A stretch of 64,000 nucleotides of DNA from positions 1-64,000 of the forward strand of contig JAQYET010000025.1 of the NCBI GenBank assembly GCA_028723525.1, read 5' to 3'. Below are positions 54,938-63,841 of this stretch, in pieces. The notes under the pieces were generated by a model. It saw only the letters and a list, made by a program, of their open reading frames with translations. It ran no database searches and was not told where the DNA came from. Source of the DNA: Prevotellaceae bacterium. GTDB taxonomy: Bacteria > Bacteroidota > Bacteroidia > Bacteroidales > Bacteroidaceae. Numbering within the stretch: the stretch's first letter is position 1; the number at the start of each line of letters is the position of its first letter. Both the position numbers and the translations under genes were made by a program.

Positions 54938-57445
54938 ATGAAAACGCTGAAAAAATACCTGCCCGACCTGATTGTCGTGGCAATGTTTTCGATTATCTCG
55001 TTTGCATATTTCTTCCCGGCAGACATCGAGGGACGAATACTCTACCGCCACGACTCATCGGCGGGGAAGGGTCTCGGGCACGAACTGACGGAGTATTACG
55101 AACAGACGGGGGAACACTCGCGCTGGACTAACTCTGCCTTCGGCGGCATGCCGACATATCAGATTGCGCCGGCGTACAGCAGTACCGACGGGCTTGGCGT
55201 TGCCATCGATGCTTATCATCTGTGGCTGCCGGAGAACGTCTGGCTCATATTCGTCTATCTGTTAGGGTTTTATATCCTTCTCCGCGCTTTCGATTTCCGC
55301 CAGTGGATGGCTGCTCTCGGTGCGGTGATGTGGGCTTTCAGCAGTTATTTTCTCATCATCATCGCTGCCGGTCACTTGTGGAAAGTGATGGCTTTGGCAT
55401 ATCTGCCGCCGATGATTGCCGGCGTGGTGCTTGCATATCGGGGCAAACTGCTGCGGGGCTTCATCCTAACGGCGATATTCACGGCATTTGAGGTGAAGGC
55501 GAACCATGTGCAGATGACATATTATTATCTGTTCATCATCGCGCTCCTCGTCATTGCGTTCCTTGTGGAAGCGATACGGCAGAAGGAGCAAAAGCGGTTT
55601 ATGAAAGCCACGGCGGTGTGCATCGCCGGAGCCGCAATAGGCATAGCGATAAACCTTTCGAACCTGTATCACACGTGGCAGTATCAAAATGAGTCGATGA
55701 GAGGTAAGACCGAACTCGCCAAGGGACAGTCGGCAGACCAGACAGACAGCGGTCTGGGGCGCGAGTATATCACACAGTGGAGTTACGGCATAGGCGAGAC
55801 GTGGACCCTGATGATACCCAACACCAAGGGCGGGGCAAGCATGCCGCTGTCGCACAACAGCACGGCAATGGAGAAGGCCAACCCGGAATATGCCGAACTC
55901 TACAACCAAATGGGGCAATACTGGGGCGAGCAACCGGGCACGAGCGGTCCGGTGTATGTCGGTGCGTTTGTGCTCATGCTGTTCGTCTTAGGACTTTTCA
56001 TCGTGAAAGGACCGGTGAAGTGGGCGTTGCTGGCAGCCACGATACTCTCTATATTGCTGTCGTGGGGACATAACTTCATGCCGCTGACCAATTTCTTCAT
56101 CGACTATTTCCCGATGTACTCCAAGTTCCGGACTGTGGCGTCGATACTCGTCATTGCCGAATTTACCATTCCACTGCTCGCGATGCTGGCACTGAAAAAG
56201 GTGATTGACGAGCCGGAGGTGCTCACGAGGCAGATTAAATCGGTGTATGCAAGTTTCGGTCTGACTGCCGGCGTGTGCCTGCTTTTCGCCATAGCACCGA
56301 CATTGTTCTTCAGCGACTTCATATCATCCACGGAGATGAACGCCCTTGCCAATTTCCCGGCAGATGTGCTCAGTTCGCTCCTTCCCAATATCAGGGAGAT
56401 GAGACAGGCTATGTTCACAGCCGACTGCTGGCGTTCGTTCTTCATCATTGTGGCAGGAACGCTGCTGCTGTTGCTGTTCAAGGTGAAGAAAATCAACGCC
56501 ACCACAATGACGTTCTCGCTGCTCGCGCTCTGCCTCATCGACCTGTGGCAAATTGACAAACGCTATCTCAACGACGACATGTTCGTGAGTGCTGCGGAAC
56601 GTGAGGCACCGATAGAGATGACACAAACCGACGAACAGATACTCGCCGACAAGACTTCGCTGGGCAATTTCCGCGTGCTGAACTTCGCCTCCAACACTTT
56701 CAACGAGAACAACACGTCATACTATCACAAGAGCATCGGCGGCTATCATGCCGCGAAACTGCGCCGCTATCAGGAACTTATAGAGAGTTACATCGCTCCG
56801 CAGATGACCGTCACTGCCCCTGCCGTAGCCAATGCTATGGGCGATATGACAAAACTCAACGGCGACAGCCTGTTCCCTGTGCTCAACATGCTGAACACTC
56901 GCTATTTCATAATGCCACTGCAAGGCGGACAGACGGCTCCGATAAAAAATCCATACGGGTACGGGAACGGCTGGTTTGTGGATAATATAATGTATGCGGA
57001 GAATGCAAACGGAGAACTCGATGCCATCGGAAAACTGGCACTGCGCCATGAGGCGGTGGCAGACAAGAAGTTTGAGAAAATTCTCGGACAGTCGAAGGAG
57101 CAGACCGGAGAGGCTACCGTGACGCTGACATCATACAAACCAAACCATCTGACGTATGACGTGAAGTCGTCAACAGGCGGCATTGTGGTGTTTTCCGAGA
57201 TTTATTACCCGGGCTGGACAGCCACAATCGACGGGCAACCTGCCGAGGTGGGACGAGCCGACTATGTGCTGAGAGCCGTTCAAGTGCCGGCAGGCAGCCA
57301 CAAGGTGGAGATGATGTTCTATCCGAAATCGGTTGACAACACCGAGCGGGTGGCATATATCGCATATCTGCTGCTGTTTGCGGTAATCGCAGGCGGAGCG
57401 TTCTTCGAGTGGAAAAAACGTAAGACGAAGGAAATAAACGACTGA
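54938..57445 (+). CDS. YfhO-family large membrane protein
   Basis: 835 residues with about a dozen membrane helices spread over the first 530 residues and one near the C-terminus (about 805-822), with an extracytoplasmic domain between. The start (YLPDLIVVAMFSIISFAYFF), FGGMPTYQIAP, and the C-terminal beta domain with VVFSEIYYPGWTATIDG and GSHKVEMMFYP are typical of YfhO proteins, which resemble GT-C glycosyltransferases. A role in glycosylating envelope polymers is known for some Gram-positive members; here it is inferred. Confidence 0.88.
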   Translation: MKTLKKYLPDLIVVAMFSIISFAYFFPADIEGRILYRHDSSAGKGLGHELTEYYEQTGEHSRWTNSAFGGMPTYQIAPAYSSTDGLGVAIDAYHLWLPENVWLIFVYLLGFYILLRAFDFRQWMAALGAVMWAFSSYFLIIIAAGHLWKVMALAYLPPMIAGVVLAYRGKLLRGFILTAIFTAFEVKANHVQMTYYYLFIIALLVIAFLVEAIRQKEQKRFMKATAVCIAGAAIGIAINLSNLYHTWQYQNESMRGKTELAKGQSADQTDSGLGREYITQWSYGIGETWTLMIPNTKGGASMPLSHNSTAMEKANPEYAELYNQMGQYWGEQPGTSGPVYVGAFVLMLFVLGLFIVKGPVKWALLAATILSILLSWGHNFMPLTNFFIDYFPMYSKFRTVASILVIAEFTIPLLAMLALKKVIDEPEVLTRQIKSVYASFGLTAGVCLLFAIAPTLFFSDFISSTEMNALANFPADVLSSLLPNIREMRQAMFTADCWRSFFIIVAGTLLLLLFKVKKINATTMTFSLLALCLIDLWQIDKRYLNDDMFVSAAEREAPIEMTQTDEQILADKTSLGNFRVLNFASNTFNENNTSYYHKSIGGYHAAKLRRYQELIESYIAPQMTVTAPAVANAMGDMTKLNGDSLFPVLNMLNTRYFIMPLQGGQTAPIKNPYGYGNGWFVDNIMYAENANGELDAIGKLALRHEAVADKKFEKILGQSKEQTGEATVTLTSYKPNHLTYDVKSSTGGIVVFSEIYYPGWTATIDGQPAEVGRADYVLRAVQVPAGSHKVEMMFYPKSVDNTERVAYIAYLLLFAVIAGGAFFEWKKRKTKEIND

Positions 57446-57449
57446 AAAG

Positions 57450-57481
57450 TTTGGCGGTTAAGATAAAAAGCCGTACCTTTG
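57450..57481 (+). promoter_or_regulatory. rpsO promoter
   Basis: TTTG (57450-57453), 20 nt, TACCTTTG (57474-57481); the leader before the ATG is about 40 nt. Confidence 0.8.
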
Positions 57482-57526
57482 CATCCGATTTTAAAATTAT
57501 AATTAACTCATTCACATCAATTCGCT

Positions 57527-57796
57527 ATGTATTTAGACAAAGCCAAGAAAGAAGAGATCTTTGGACAATACGGAAAGTCTAACACTGATACCGGCTCACC
57601 CGAGAGCCAGATAGCACTGTTCTCATACCGTATTTCCCACCTGACGGAGCACTTGAAGAAAAACCGTAAAGATCATACTACCGAGCGTTCACTCATGAAG
57701 ATGGTAGGAAAACGTCGTGCATTGCTTGACTATCTCAAGGATCGTGACATTGAGCGTTACCGCGCAATCGTCAAGACCTTAGGTCTCCGTCGATAA
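57527..57796 (+). CDS. rpsO: Ribosomal protein S15
   Basis: 89 residues, the standard length. Signatures: [30 protein letters not shown] and [12 protein letters not shown]. It binds 16S rRNA in the 30S platform. Promoter and strong terminator bracket it as a single transcription unit. Confidence 0.97.
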   Translation: MYLDKAKKEEIFGQYGKSNTDTGSPESQIALFSYRISHLTEHLKKNRKDHTTERSLMKMVGKRRALLDYLKDRDIERYRAIVKTLGLRR

Positions 57797-57834
57797 TAAT
57801 CGGCAGGCAATATCACGCCAAGGCTTCAAGAAAA

Positions 57835-57872
57835 AGCCCGCTCCTCACAACGAAGAGCGGGCTGTTTTTTTT
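57835..57872 (+). terminator. Terminator of rpsO
   Basis: AGCCCGCTC pairs with GAGCGGGCT, followed by eight T residues. Confidence 0.9.
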
Positions 57873-57931
57873 ATTTCACGTAACGGGTTTGAACCCAGAT
57901 TTCAATGTAAATCATATTGAATCAGGTGCGA

Positions 57932-58711
57932 TCAGTAGGAGGCGGAGCAAGGGATGCCGGCAGAGATCACGCGGTCGCGTATTGCGTCGAGCACTTCGCG
58001 CGGTGCTTTGAGCAGTCCCTTTTCGGGTGTTTCGCGGTCGATGGTGTAAATCATGACGCTCTGCGGGGCAATCTCCTTAACCCTTTCGAGCCACGGGGTG
58101 ACATACTCCTCGCCGGTATTATCCACATCTACGCCGCCACTTATGCCACGCAGGAACATCGTTTGTATGATTGCGTGACCATTGAAACGCTTCATCCCCT
58201 CTATCACCTGTTCCACATCGTACCACTTCCCGACAGGCCGGTCCACCTTATTTATATATATAGGGTTCACGGTATCGAGTTTCACGATGTTGTTATCCAC
58301 ACGCATCAGCGCATTGTGCACCTTCTCCACGTGCAACAAAGTGGCATTGGTGAGCACGCTTACCTTTGCTTTGGGGAAATAAATGTCGCGCAAACGCAGC
58401 GTGTCGTCAATGATTTCGGCAAAATGGGGATGAGTGGTCGGTTCTCCGTTGCCGGCAAAGGTGAGCACATCGGGAGCCGGACCGTTTTTCTGCATATCCT
58501 TCAGCCGTTCTTCGAGGGCGACGATTACCTGCTCGCGCGACGGATGAGAGTGACGCGGGCGGTGGTCACTGTTGAAGCCACACTCGCAATAGATGCAGTC
58601 AAACGTGCAAATCTTGCCATCGTCGGGAAGCAGATTGATGCCAAGACTCACCCCTAAGCGACGACTATGTATGGGCCCGAAAATGGGCGAGGGATAAATT
58701 ATTGTGCTCAT
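57932..58711 (-). CDS. Radical SAM protein
   Basis: 259 residues from ATG 58711 (MSTIIYPSPIFGPIHSRRLG); a TTG three codons upstream overlaps the promoter and is rejected. The cluster motif is CTFDCIYC (C-x3-C-x2-C), followed by FAGNGEPTTHP and LTNATLL, the layout of the small radical SAM proteins related to TYW1-like and archaeal wyosine enzymes. The reaction is not determinable here. Convergent with rpsO. Confidence 0.85.
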   Translation of the reverse strand: MSTIIYPSPIFGPIHSRRLGVSLGINLLPDDGKICTFDCIYCECGFNSDHRPRHSHPSREQVIVALEERLKDMQKNGPAPDVLTFAGNGEPTTHPHFAEIIDDTLRLRDIYFPKAKVSVLTNATLLHVEKVHNALMRVDNNIVKLDTVNPIYINKVDRPVGKWYDVEQVIEGMKRFNGHAIIQTMFLRGISGGVDVDNTGEEYVTPWLERVKEIAPQSVMIYTIDRETPEKGLLKAPREVLDAIRDRVISAGIPCSASY

Positions 58712-58717
58712 GGTGGA

Positions 58718-58725
58718 CAAAGTTA
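58718..58725 (-). promoter_or_regulatory. -7 box of the radical SAM gene
   Basis: Minus strand TAACTTTG, only 6 nt before the ATG at 58711; a leaderless transcript is likely if this is the promoter. Confidence 0.6.
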
Positions 58726-58819
58726 CGTAAATAAAACGAGACGCAGCGAGGAAAAGATGGAAAAGAGAAATTATTGTGTTAAGAGTGGTTAATCATTTCG
58801 TCGGTAGCGTTTTTTTCAG

Positions 58820-58827
58820 TAATTTTG
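58820..58827 (+). promoter_or_regulatory. -7 box of the ftsX operon
   Basis: TAATTTTG, 30 nt before ATG 58858. Confidence 0.6.
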
Positions 58828-58857
58828 CAGCAAGTTAGGGTTGTTACAGCCAAAAAA

Positions 58858-59736
58858 ATGGGAAGGAAACGAAAGAACTCCGGCAGACGAAGCAGTCTGC
58901 AGGTGATTACATTGTGTATAAGCACTGCCTTGGTGCTGATATTGGTGGGCATGGTGGTGTTGTCTGTGCTCTCGGCTCGCAATCTCTCCCGGCTCGTAAG
59001 GGAGAACCTCACCGTGACGATGGTGCTCGCCGAAGACATCACCGAGTCTGAGGTGGCACAGTTGATGAAAGGAGTTGAGAAGGAGAGATACGTGCAACGT
59101 GTGGAATACATCAGCAAAGAACAAGTGCTGAAAAAAGAAACGAAGGCGATGGGGGCAGACCCTACCGAGTTCATAGGATATAATTTCTACACAGCTTCGC
59201 TCGAACTTAACCTCAAGGCAGACTACGCCAACCGTGACTCTATGGCATGGATTGCCGCCTCGCTGAAGAAGCATAATAAGGTGAAGGAGGTGGATTACCA
59301 GCAGGATTTAATGGATAAGGTAAACGATAACATCGGCAAGGCGAGCATTGTGCTCATCGTTTTGGCAGTGCTCTTGTCTGTTATCTCTTTCTCTCTGATA
59401 AACAACCATGTGCGCCTCGGCGTCTATGCCAGCCGTTTCAACATACACACGATGAAACTCGTGGGAGCCTCGTGGGGTTTCATACGCCGCCCGTTCATTT
59501 GGCGTGCCATAGCAATCGGCGTTGCTTCTGCCACTTTCTCAATCGCAGTTCTCGGCTGCGGGGTTTACGCATGGTACACTCAGACACCGGCAATACTTAG
59601 TGTCATGACATGGCAAGTGCTCACCATAACCGCCGGAGCGATGCTCCTCTTCGGTATCATCATAACAACCTTCTGCAGCTATATCTCTGTGAGCCGCTTC
59701 CTGAGAATGAAAGCGGGCGACCTCTACAAGGTTTAG
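58858..59736 (+). CDS. ftsX: Cell division permease FtsX
   Basis: 292 residues from ATG 58858. A basic N-terminus, one membrane helix (about 20-42), an extracytoplasmic domain (about 45-165) and three C-terminal helices (about 170-190, 220-245, 260-285) give the FtsX layout; VRLGVYASRFNIHTMKLVGAS is the conserved FtsX-family segment. With FtsE it couples septum formation to peptidoglycan hydrolysis; ftsE is not in the window. The gene heads a run reaching folK. Confidence 0.92.
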   Translation: MGRKRKNSGRRSSLQVITLCISTALVLILVGMVVLSVLSARNLSRLVRENLTVTMVLAEDITESEVAQLMKGVEKERYVQRVEYISKEQVLKKETKAMGADPTEFIGYNFYTASLELNLKADYANRDSMAWIAASLKKHNKVKEVDYQQDLMDKVNDNIGKASIVLIVLAVLLSVISFSLINNHVRLGVYASRFNIHTMKLVGASWGFIRRPFIWRAIAIGVASATFSIAVLGCGVYAWYTQTPAILSVMTWQVLTITAGAMLLFGIIITTFCSYISVSRFLRMKAGDLYKV

Positions 59737-59814
59737 CACACACACAGGAGCAGAGAACGGCGCGAGACTTTCGGCTTACCGCAAATCAAGACAAACAAAA
59801 CTCACATTAAATAT

Positions 59815-60063
59815 ATGGACAAAAGAAATCTTGCCTTTGGCAAAATGAATTTCATTCTCCTTGCAGCAGGCGTGGCAGTAATCATAATCGGGTTTCTGCT
59901 AATGAGCGGCTCGGGGACAACCGAACAGGTTTTCAACAACGATATTTTCAGTACGACGCGAATAAAGGTTGCCCCGGTGGTTACGTTCCTTGGCTTCGTC
60001 TCTATCATAGTTGCCATTATCTACAAACCAAAGGATAAGGACAATAAAGAGATTGAAGAATGA
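59815..60063 (+). CDS. DUF3098-family small membrane protein
   Basis: 82 residues with two membrane helices (about 12-28 and 48-67) and a conserved short loop. Family function is unknown. It lies between ftsX and uppP and overlaps uppP by ATGA (60060-60063), so translation is coupled. Confidence 0.85.
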   Translation: MDKRNLAFGKMNFILLAAGVAVIIIGFLLMSGSGTTEQVFNNDIFSTTRIKVAPVVTFLGFVSIIVAIIYKPKDKDNKEIEE

Positions 60064-60938
60064 CGATATTAGAAACCGTTATCATCGCGATTGTCGAAGG
60101 GCTTACCGAGTTTCTCCCTGTGTCGTCAACGGGGCACATGATAATAACTCAGAACCTGCTGGGCGTTACCGAGCGCATGCAGCACGACGCGGAACTGGCT
60201 GCCTTCGTGCATGCTTTCACGTTCATAATACAGTTTGGCGCAATTCTCTCAGTGGTGTGCCTGTACAGAAAGAAGTTCTTCAACATAAATCGTTCGCCGC
60301 TCCCTGAAGGCTCTACGGCATGGCAGAAACTGAAGCACCGATACTATTTCTATTGGCTGCTGATAGTGGGCGTGCTGCCGGCAGTTGTGATAGGACTCCT
60401 CGCAAAGAAATCGGGCGTGCTCGACCGGCTGCTCGACAGTGTTGAGGTTGTTGCCGTAACATTGGTTCTGGGCGGCGTCTTCATGCTTTTCTGCGACCGC
60501 ATATTCAATAAAGGAAAGGAAGAAAGCGAAGTCAACGAACGCCGTGCATTCAACATAGGTATGTTCCAATGCCTTTCCGTGATACCCGGAATGTCGCGCT
60601 CCATGTCAACAATCGTGGGCGGAATGACACAGGGACTCACACGCAAGAAGGCTGCGGAGTTCTCGTTTTTCCTTGCTGTGCCGACAATGGCAGGGGCAAC
60701 ACTGCTCGACCTTCTCGACCTTCTGAAAGGCGACTCATCATGGGCAACGAGCCACAATGTGATGATGCTTCTGCTCGGAAGTGCCGTGGCATTCGTCGTG
60801 GCACTGCTGGCAATGAAATGGTTCGTAAGTTTCCTCTCAAAATACGGCTTCAAACTGTTCGGCATTTATCGCATAATCGTGGGCTGCATCATACTTATTT
60901 TGCTTCTCACAGGGCATTCACTAACAATGGTTGATTGA
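60060..60938 (+). CDS. uppP: Undecaprenyl-diphosphatase
   Basis: 292 residues, eight membrane helices. Motifs EGLTEFLPVSSTGH (about 13-26) and the PGMSRSMSTIVGG phosphatase loop are diagnostic. It recycles the lipid carrier for peptidoglycan and O-antigen; this activity also gives bacitracin tolerance. Its TGA overlaps the truB ATG by one base. Confidence 0.96.
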   Translation: MTILETVIIAIVEGLTEFLPVSSTGHMIITQNLLGVTERMQHDAELAAFVHAFTFIIQFGAILSVVCLYRKKFFNINRSPLPEGSTAWQKLKHRYYFYWLLIVGVLPAVVIGLLAKKSGVLDRLLDSVEVVAVTLVLGGVFMLFCDRIFNKGKEESEVNERRAFNIGMFQCLSVIPGMSRSMSTIVGGMTQGLTRKKAAEFSFFLAVPTMAGATLLDLLDLLKGDSSWATSHNVMMLLLGSAVAFVVALLAMKWFVSFLSKYGFKLFGIYRIIVGCIILILLLTGHSLTMVD

Positions 60939-61636
60939 TGAATTTCAAGGACGGAGAGATACTGTATATCGACAAACCATACCGTATGAGCAGTTTCGGA
61001 GCACTGGCTCACATACGTTATCTGCTGACAAAAAGACTGGGATATAAGGTGAAAGTGGGGCACGCAGGAACACTTGACCCTCTCGCTACGGGCATACTGA
61101 TACTCTGCACCGGGCGTGCCACTAAGCGCATTGAGGAACTGCAGAAACACACTAAGGAATATGTGGCAACGCTGCAGTTGGGAGCTACCACCGCAAGTTA
61201 TGACATGGAGCACCCTGTGAACGCCACTTATCCCACCGAACAGATAACCCGCGAGAGTCTGGAAGAGGCTCTGCGGAAGTTTGTTGGCGACATAGAGCAG
61301 GTGCCGCCGGCATACAGTGCGTGCAACGTGAACGGCAAACGGGCATATACGTTGATGCGCAAGGGGCACGAGGTGGAACTGGCAGCAAAGCCGGTTCGCA
61401 TAGAAGAGATTGAACTTCAGGCTTTCGACAGCGAAAAGATGCAGGCCACGATACGGGTGGTATGCGGCAAAGGAACCTACATCCGCTCGCTTGCACGCGA
61501 CATCGGAGAGGCTCTCGGCAGCGGCTCATACCTCACCTCCCTGCGACGTACACGTGTGGGAAAAGTGACGGAGGATATGTGCCATACGTTCGACACTTTC
61601 GATGCTTGGCTGGAAGGGGTTGAGATTGAAGGGTAA
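60938..61636 (+). CDS. truB: tRNA pseudouridine-55 synthase
   Basis: 232 residues from ATG 60938; an adjacent TTG is rejected. The catalytic aspartate is in GHAGTLDPLATGIL, and the family's KxYxxxxxLG-type segment is KEYVATLQLGATTASYD. It lacks the C-terminal PUA-type extension of longer TruB proteins, as is usual in Bacteroidota. Confidence 0.95.
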   Translation: MNFKDGEILYIDKPYRMSSFGALAHIRYLLTKRLGYKVKVGHAGTLDPLATGILILCTGRATKRIEELQKHTKEYVATLQLGATTASYDMEHPVNATYPTEQITRESLEEALRKFVGDIEQVPPAYSACNVNGKRAYTLMRKGHEVELAAKPVRIEEIELQAFDSEKMQATIRVVCGKGTYIRSLARDIGEALGSGSYLTSLRRTRVGKVTEDMCHTFDTFDAWLEGVEIEG

Positions 61637-61749
61637 GCGATGAGCATTGAGCCGTCTTTACGTGCCTCGCCTCGAAAGCGTTTTCTATCGAAGCAGAGCG
61701 GAGCGTGAGACATTTACATTTACAGGAAAAGAGAAAAAGAAAGATAAAT

Positions 61750-62868
61750 ATGAAACTATCGCAATTCAAATTCAAACTGCCGGAGGAATCAGTGGCGCAG
61801 ACTCCTTCGTATCACCGCGACGAATGCCGCCTTATGATTTTGCATCGCAAGTCGAAGAAGATAGACATGTATCGCACCGATGAGAACGGCGAACCGCTGA
61901 AAGACGACGAAGGCAATCCTGTCTTTCTCGACTTTCGCAACGTGCTCGAGCACTTCGACGACGGCGACACGTTCATATTCAATGACACAAAGGTGTTCCC
62001 GGCACGCCTGTTCGGAACGAAGGAAAAGACCGATGCCAAGATAGAGGTGTTTCTGCTGCGCGAACTGAACGAGGAGATGCGCCTGTGGGACGTGCTGGTG
62101 GAGCCGGCGCGCAAGATAAGAATAGGCAACAAACTGTTCTTCGACGACTCGGGGACAATGGTGGCAGAGGTTATCGACAACACCACAAGCCGCGGACGCA
62201 CACTGCGTTTCCTCTATGATTGCCCGCACGATGAGTTCAAACGCGAACTGTTTGCACTCGGCGAAGCGCCGCTGCCGAGGTATATCGTGGACAACCGACC
62301 GGCAACGGCAGACGACCTCAACGACTTTCAGTGCATATTCGCTAAGAACGAAGGAGCCGTGACGGCACCTGCGGCAGGACTGCACTTCAGCCGTGAGATG
62401 ATGAAACGCATGGAAATAATCGGCATAAACTTCGCATACGTGACCTTGCACTGCGGGCTCGGCAACTTCCACGACATCGAAGTGGAAGACCTCACGAAGC
62501 ATAAAATGGACTCGGAACAGATGTTCATAAACACCGAGGCATGCCGGATAGTGAACGACACGAAGACCGCCGGGCGGCATATCTGCGCCGTGGGAACGAG
62601 CGTTCTGAAAGCGACAGAGACTGCGGTGGGCACCGACGGCCTGCTGAAAGAATACGAGGGGTGGACCAACAAGTTCATATTCCCGCCATACGACGTGACA
62701 CTCGCCGACTCGATGATAGCCAATTTCTACCACCCCTACTCCCCCCTGCTCATGTCAACGGCGGCATTCGGCGGCTACGACCTCGTGATGGAGGCTTACG
62801 AACTGGCAGTAAACAACGGCTATCGCTTCGGATGCTACGGTGATGCGATGCTTATCTTAGACGACTGA
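61750..62868 (+). CDS. queA: S-adenosylmethionine:tRNA ribosyltransferase-isomerase
   Basis: 372 residues from ATG 61750 ([17 protein letters not shown]); a GTG 15 codons upstream is not needed. [33 protein letters not shown]-like [16 protein letters not shown] and [18 protein letters not shown] identify QueA, which builds epoxyqueuosine on tRNA. Some 15 extra residues (about 44-58, rich in D, E and N) lie early compared with E. coli QueA. TGATG overlap with folK. Confidence 0.94.
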   Translation: MKLSQFKFKLPEESVAQTPSYHRDECRLMILHRKSKKIDMYRTDENGEPLKDDEGNPVFLDFRNVLEHFDDGDTFIFNDTKVFPARLFGTKEKTDAKIEVFLLRELNEEMRLWDVLVEPARKIRIGNKLFFDDSGTMVAEVIDNTTSRGRTLRFLYDCPHDEFKRELFALGEAPLPRYIVDNRPATADDLNDFQCIFAKNEGAVTAPAAGLHFSREMMKRMEIIGINFAYVTLHCGLGNFHDIEVEDLTKHKMDSEQMFINTEACRIVNDTKTAGRHICAVGTSVLKATETAVGTDGLLKEYEGWTNKFIFPPYDVTLADSMIANFYHPYSPLLMSTAAFGGYDLVMEAYELAVNNGYRFGCYGDAMLILDD

Positions 62869-63275
62869 TGCACACGGTTTACCTTAGTCTCGGCAGCAAC
62901 CTCGGAAACAGAGAGGAAAATCTGCACAAGGCTATAACGGAAATAGGAAAGTTGGTTGGTGAAGTTGTTCGCCAATCAACTTTTTATGTAACAGAGCCTT
63001 GGGGCTTCAAGTCGGACAATCTCTTTGCCAATGCCGCAGTATGTTGTGTCACAGAGCGTTCCCCGAGGGAGGTATTGGCACTGACACAGGAGATAGAACG
63101 CCGCATGGGAAGGAGCAAAAAGTCATCCGGCGGCAACTACAGCGACCGCATCATCGACATCGACATACTTTATTACGACGACATAACAATAGACGATGCC
63201 GACCTGAAAATCCCTCATCCGCACATCAAGGAGAGGGAGTTCGTGATGAAACCATTGGAAGAAATATTCAGATAA
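62868..63275 (+). CDS. folK: 2-amino-4-hydroxy-6-hydroxymethyldihydropteridine pyrophosphokinase
   Basis: 135 residues. LSLGSNLGNREENL at the N-terminus, FYVTEPWGF, and the signature SDRIIDIDIL identify HPPK, which transfers pyrophosphate from ATP in folate synthesis. The start codon shares one base with the queA stop (TGATG). Confidence 0.93.
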   Translation: MHTVYLSLGSNLGNREENLHKAITEIGKLVGEVVRQSTFYVTEPWGFKSDNLFANAAVCCVTERSPREVLALTQEIERRMGRSKKSSGGNYSDRIIDIDILYYDDITIDDADLKIPHPHIKEREFVMKPLEEIFR

Positions 63276-63340
63276 AACCGTTTCATAACGAGCGTCTCTA
63301 CTCTCGTAAAATTCAAAACATCGCAGGAGAAGAATAAATG

Positions 63341-63373
63341 AAAAGGTTCGGAAATTTGCTTTCCGAACCTTTT
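63341..63373. terminator. Bidirectional terminator of folK and tRNA-Pro
   Basis: AAAAGGTTCGGAAA pairs perfectly with TTTCCGAACCTTTT around a 5-nt loop, between the convergent folK and tRNA genes. T-tracts on both strands. Confidence 0.85.
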
Positions 63374-63386
63374 TCCTTCGCTTCCG

Positions 63387-63459
63387 TCGGGATTACTGGA
63401 CTCGAACCAGCGACCTCGCGCCCCCCAGACGTGTGCGCTACCAACTGCGCTAAATCCCG
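63387..63459 (-). tRNA. tRNA-Pro (anticodon GGG)
   Basis: 73 nt on the minus strand. Acceptor stem CGGGATT/AATCCCG with discriminator A, D arm GCGC/GCGC, T arm GCTGG-TTCGAGT-CCAGT. The anticodon loop CTGGGGG gives GGG, which reads proline CCC and CCU. The 3' CCA is not encoded. The anticodon stem CACGT/GCGCG has an A-C mismatch at 28-42 and a terminal U-G pair. A matching promoter lies upstream. Confidence 0.93.
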
Positions 63460-63500
63460 AACATTGAATAAATCGTGCAGAACACTGAATTATCCGAGTG

Positions 63501-63532
63501 CAAAGGTATGGACTTTTGACGAGAAAAACAAA
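63501..63532 (-). promoter_or_regulatory. tRNA-Pro promoter
   Basis: Minus strand TTTG (63532-63529), 20 nt, TACCTTTG (63508-63501), about 40 nt before the tRNA 5' end. Confidence 0.8.
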
Positions 63533-63698
63533 TATTTGAAGATATTTTTTGTTGCCGACAATGCAAAATGAAAACTTACTGCCGACAAATCAAAAACCTG
63601 CTGATAGGAAACCGCAGAAATGCTATCTCAACGACAGAACTGCGTTATCACACCGCTACTGCATATATAATGGAGCATCGCTCGGTATAAACCTCCGC

Positions 63699-63783
63699 AC
63701 AAAACCGGCGAAATTGCTGACCAAAATCGGCGAAATTGAAAAGTAAAATCGGCGATATTACTCTGCAATTTCGCCGATTTTGC
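63699..63783. repeat. Four-unit palindrome array, copy E
   Basis: Units at 63699, 63721, 63743 and 63765, separated by TGA, AAA and TCT. It lies just after the stop of the partial leftward gene at the right edge. Confidence 0.9.
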
Positions 63784-63841
63784 AATGCTGCGTATATCAA
63801 AACACAAACCGACGGGGCATATACGGCGACGCGAAACGCCG

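Larger units (their letters stand above)
63276..63841. other. Intergenic region with terminator, tRNA-Pro and palindrome array
   Basis: About 570 nt with no protein gene. It contains a terminator hairpin, tRNA-Pro(GGG) and its promoter, and palindrome array E. The part from about 63540 to 63698 shows nothing identifiable. Confidence 0.6.

Noticed and set aside
63549..63746. 65-codon rightward frame near the right edge
   Set aside because: Runs into palindrome array E and has no family features.
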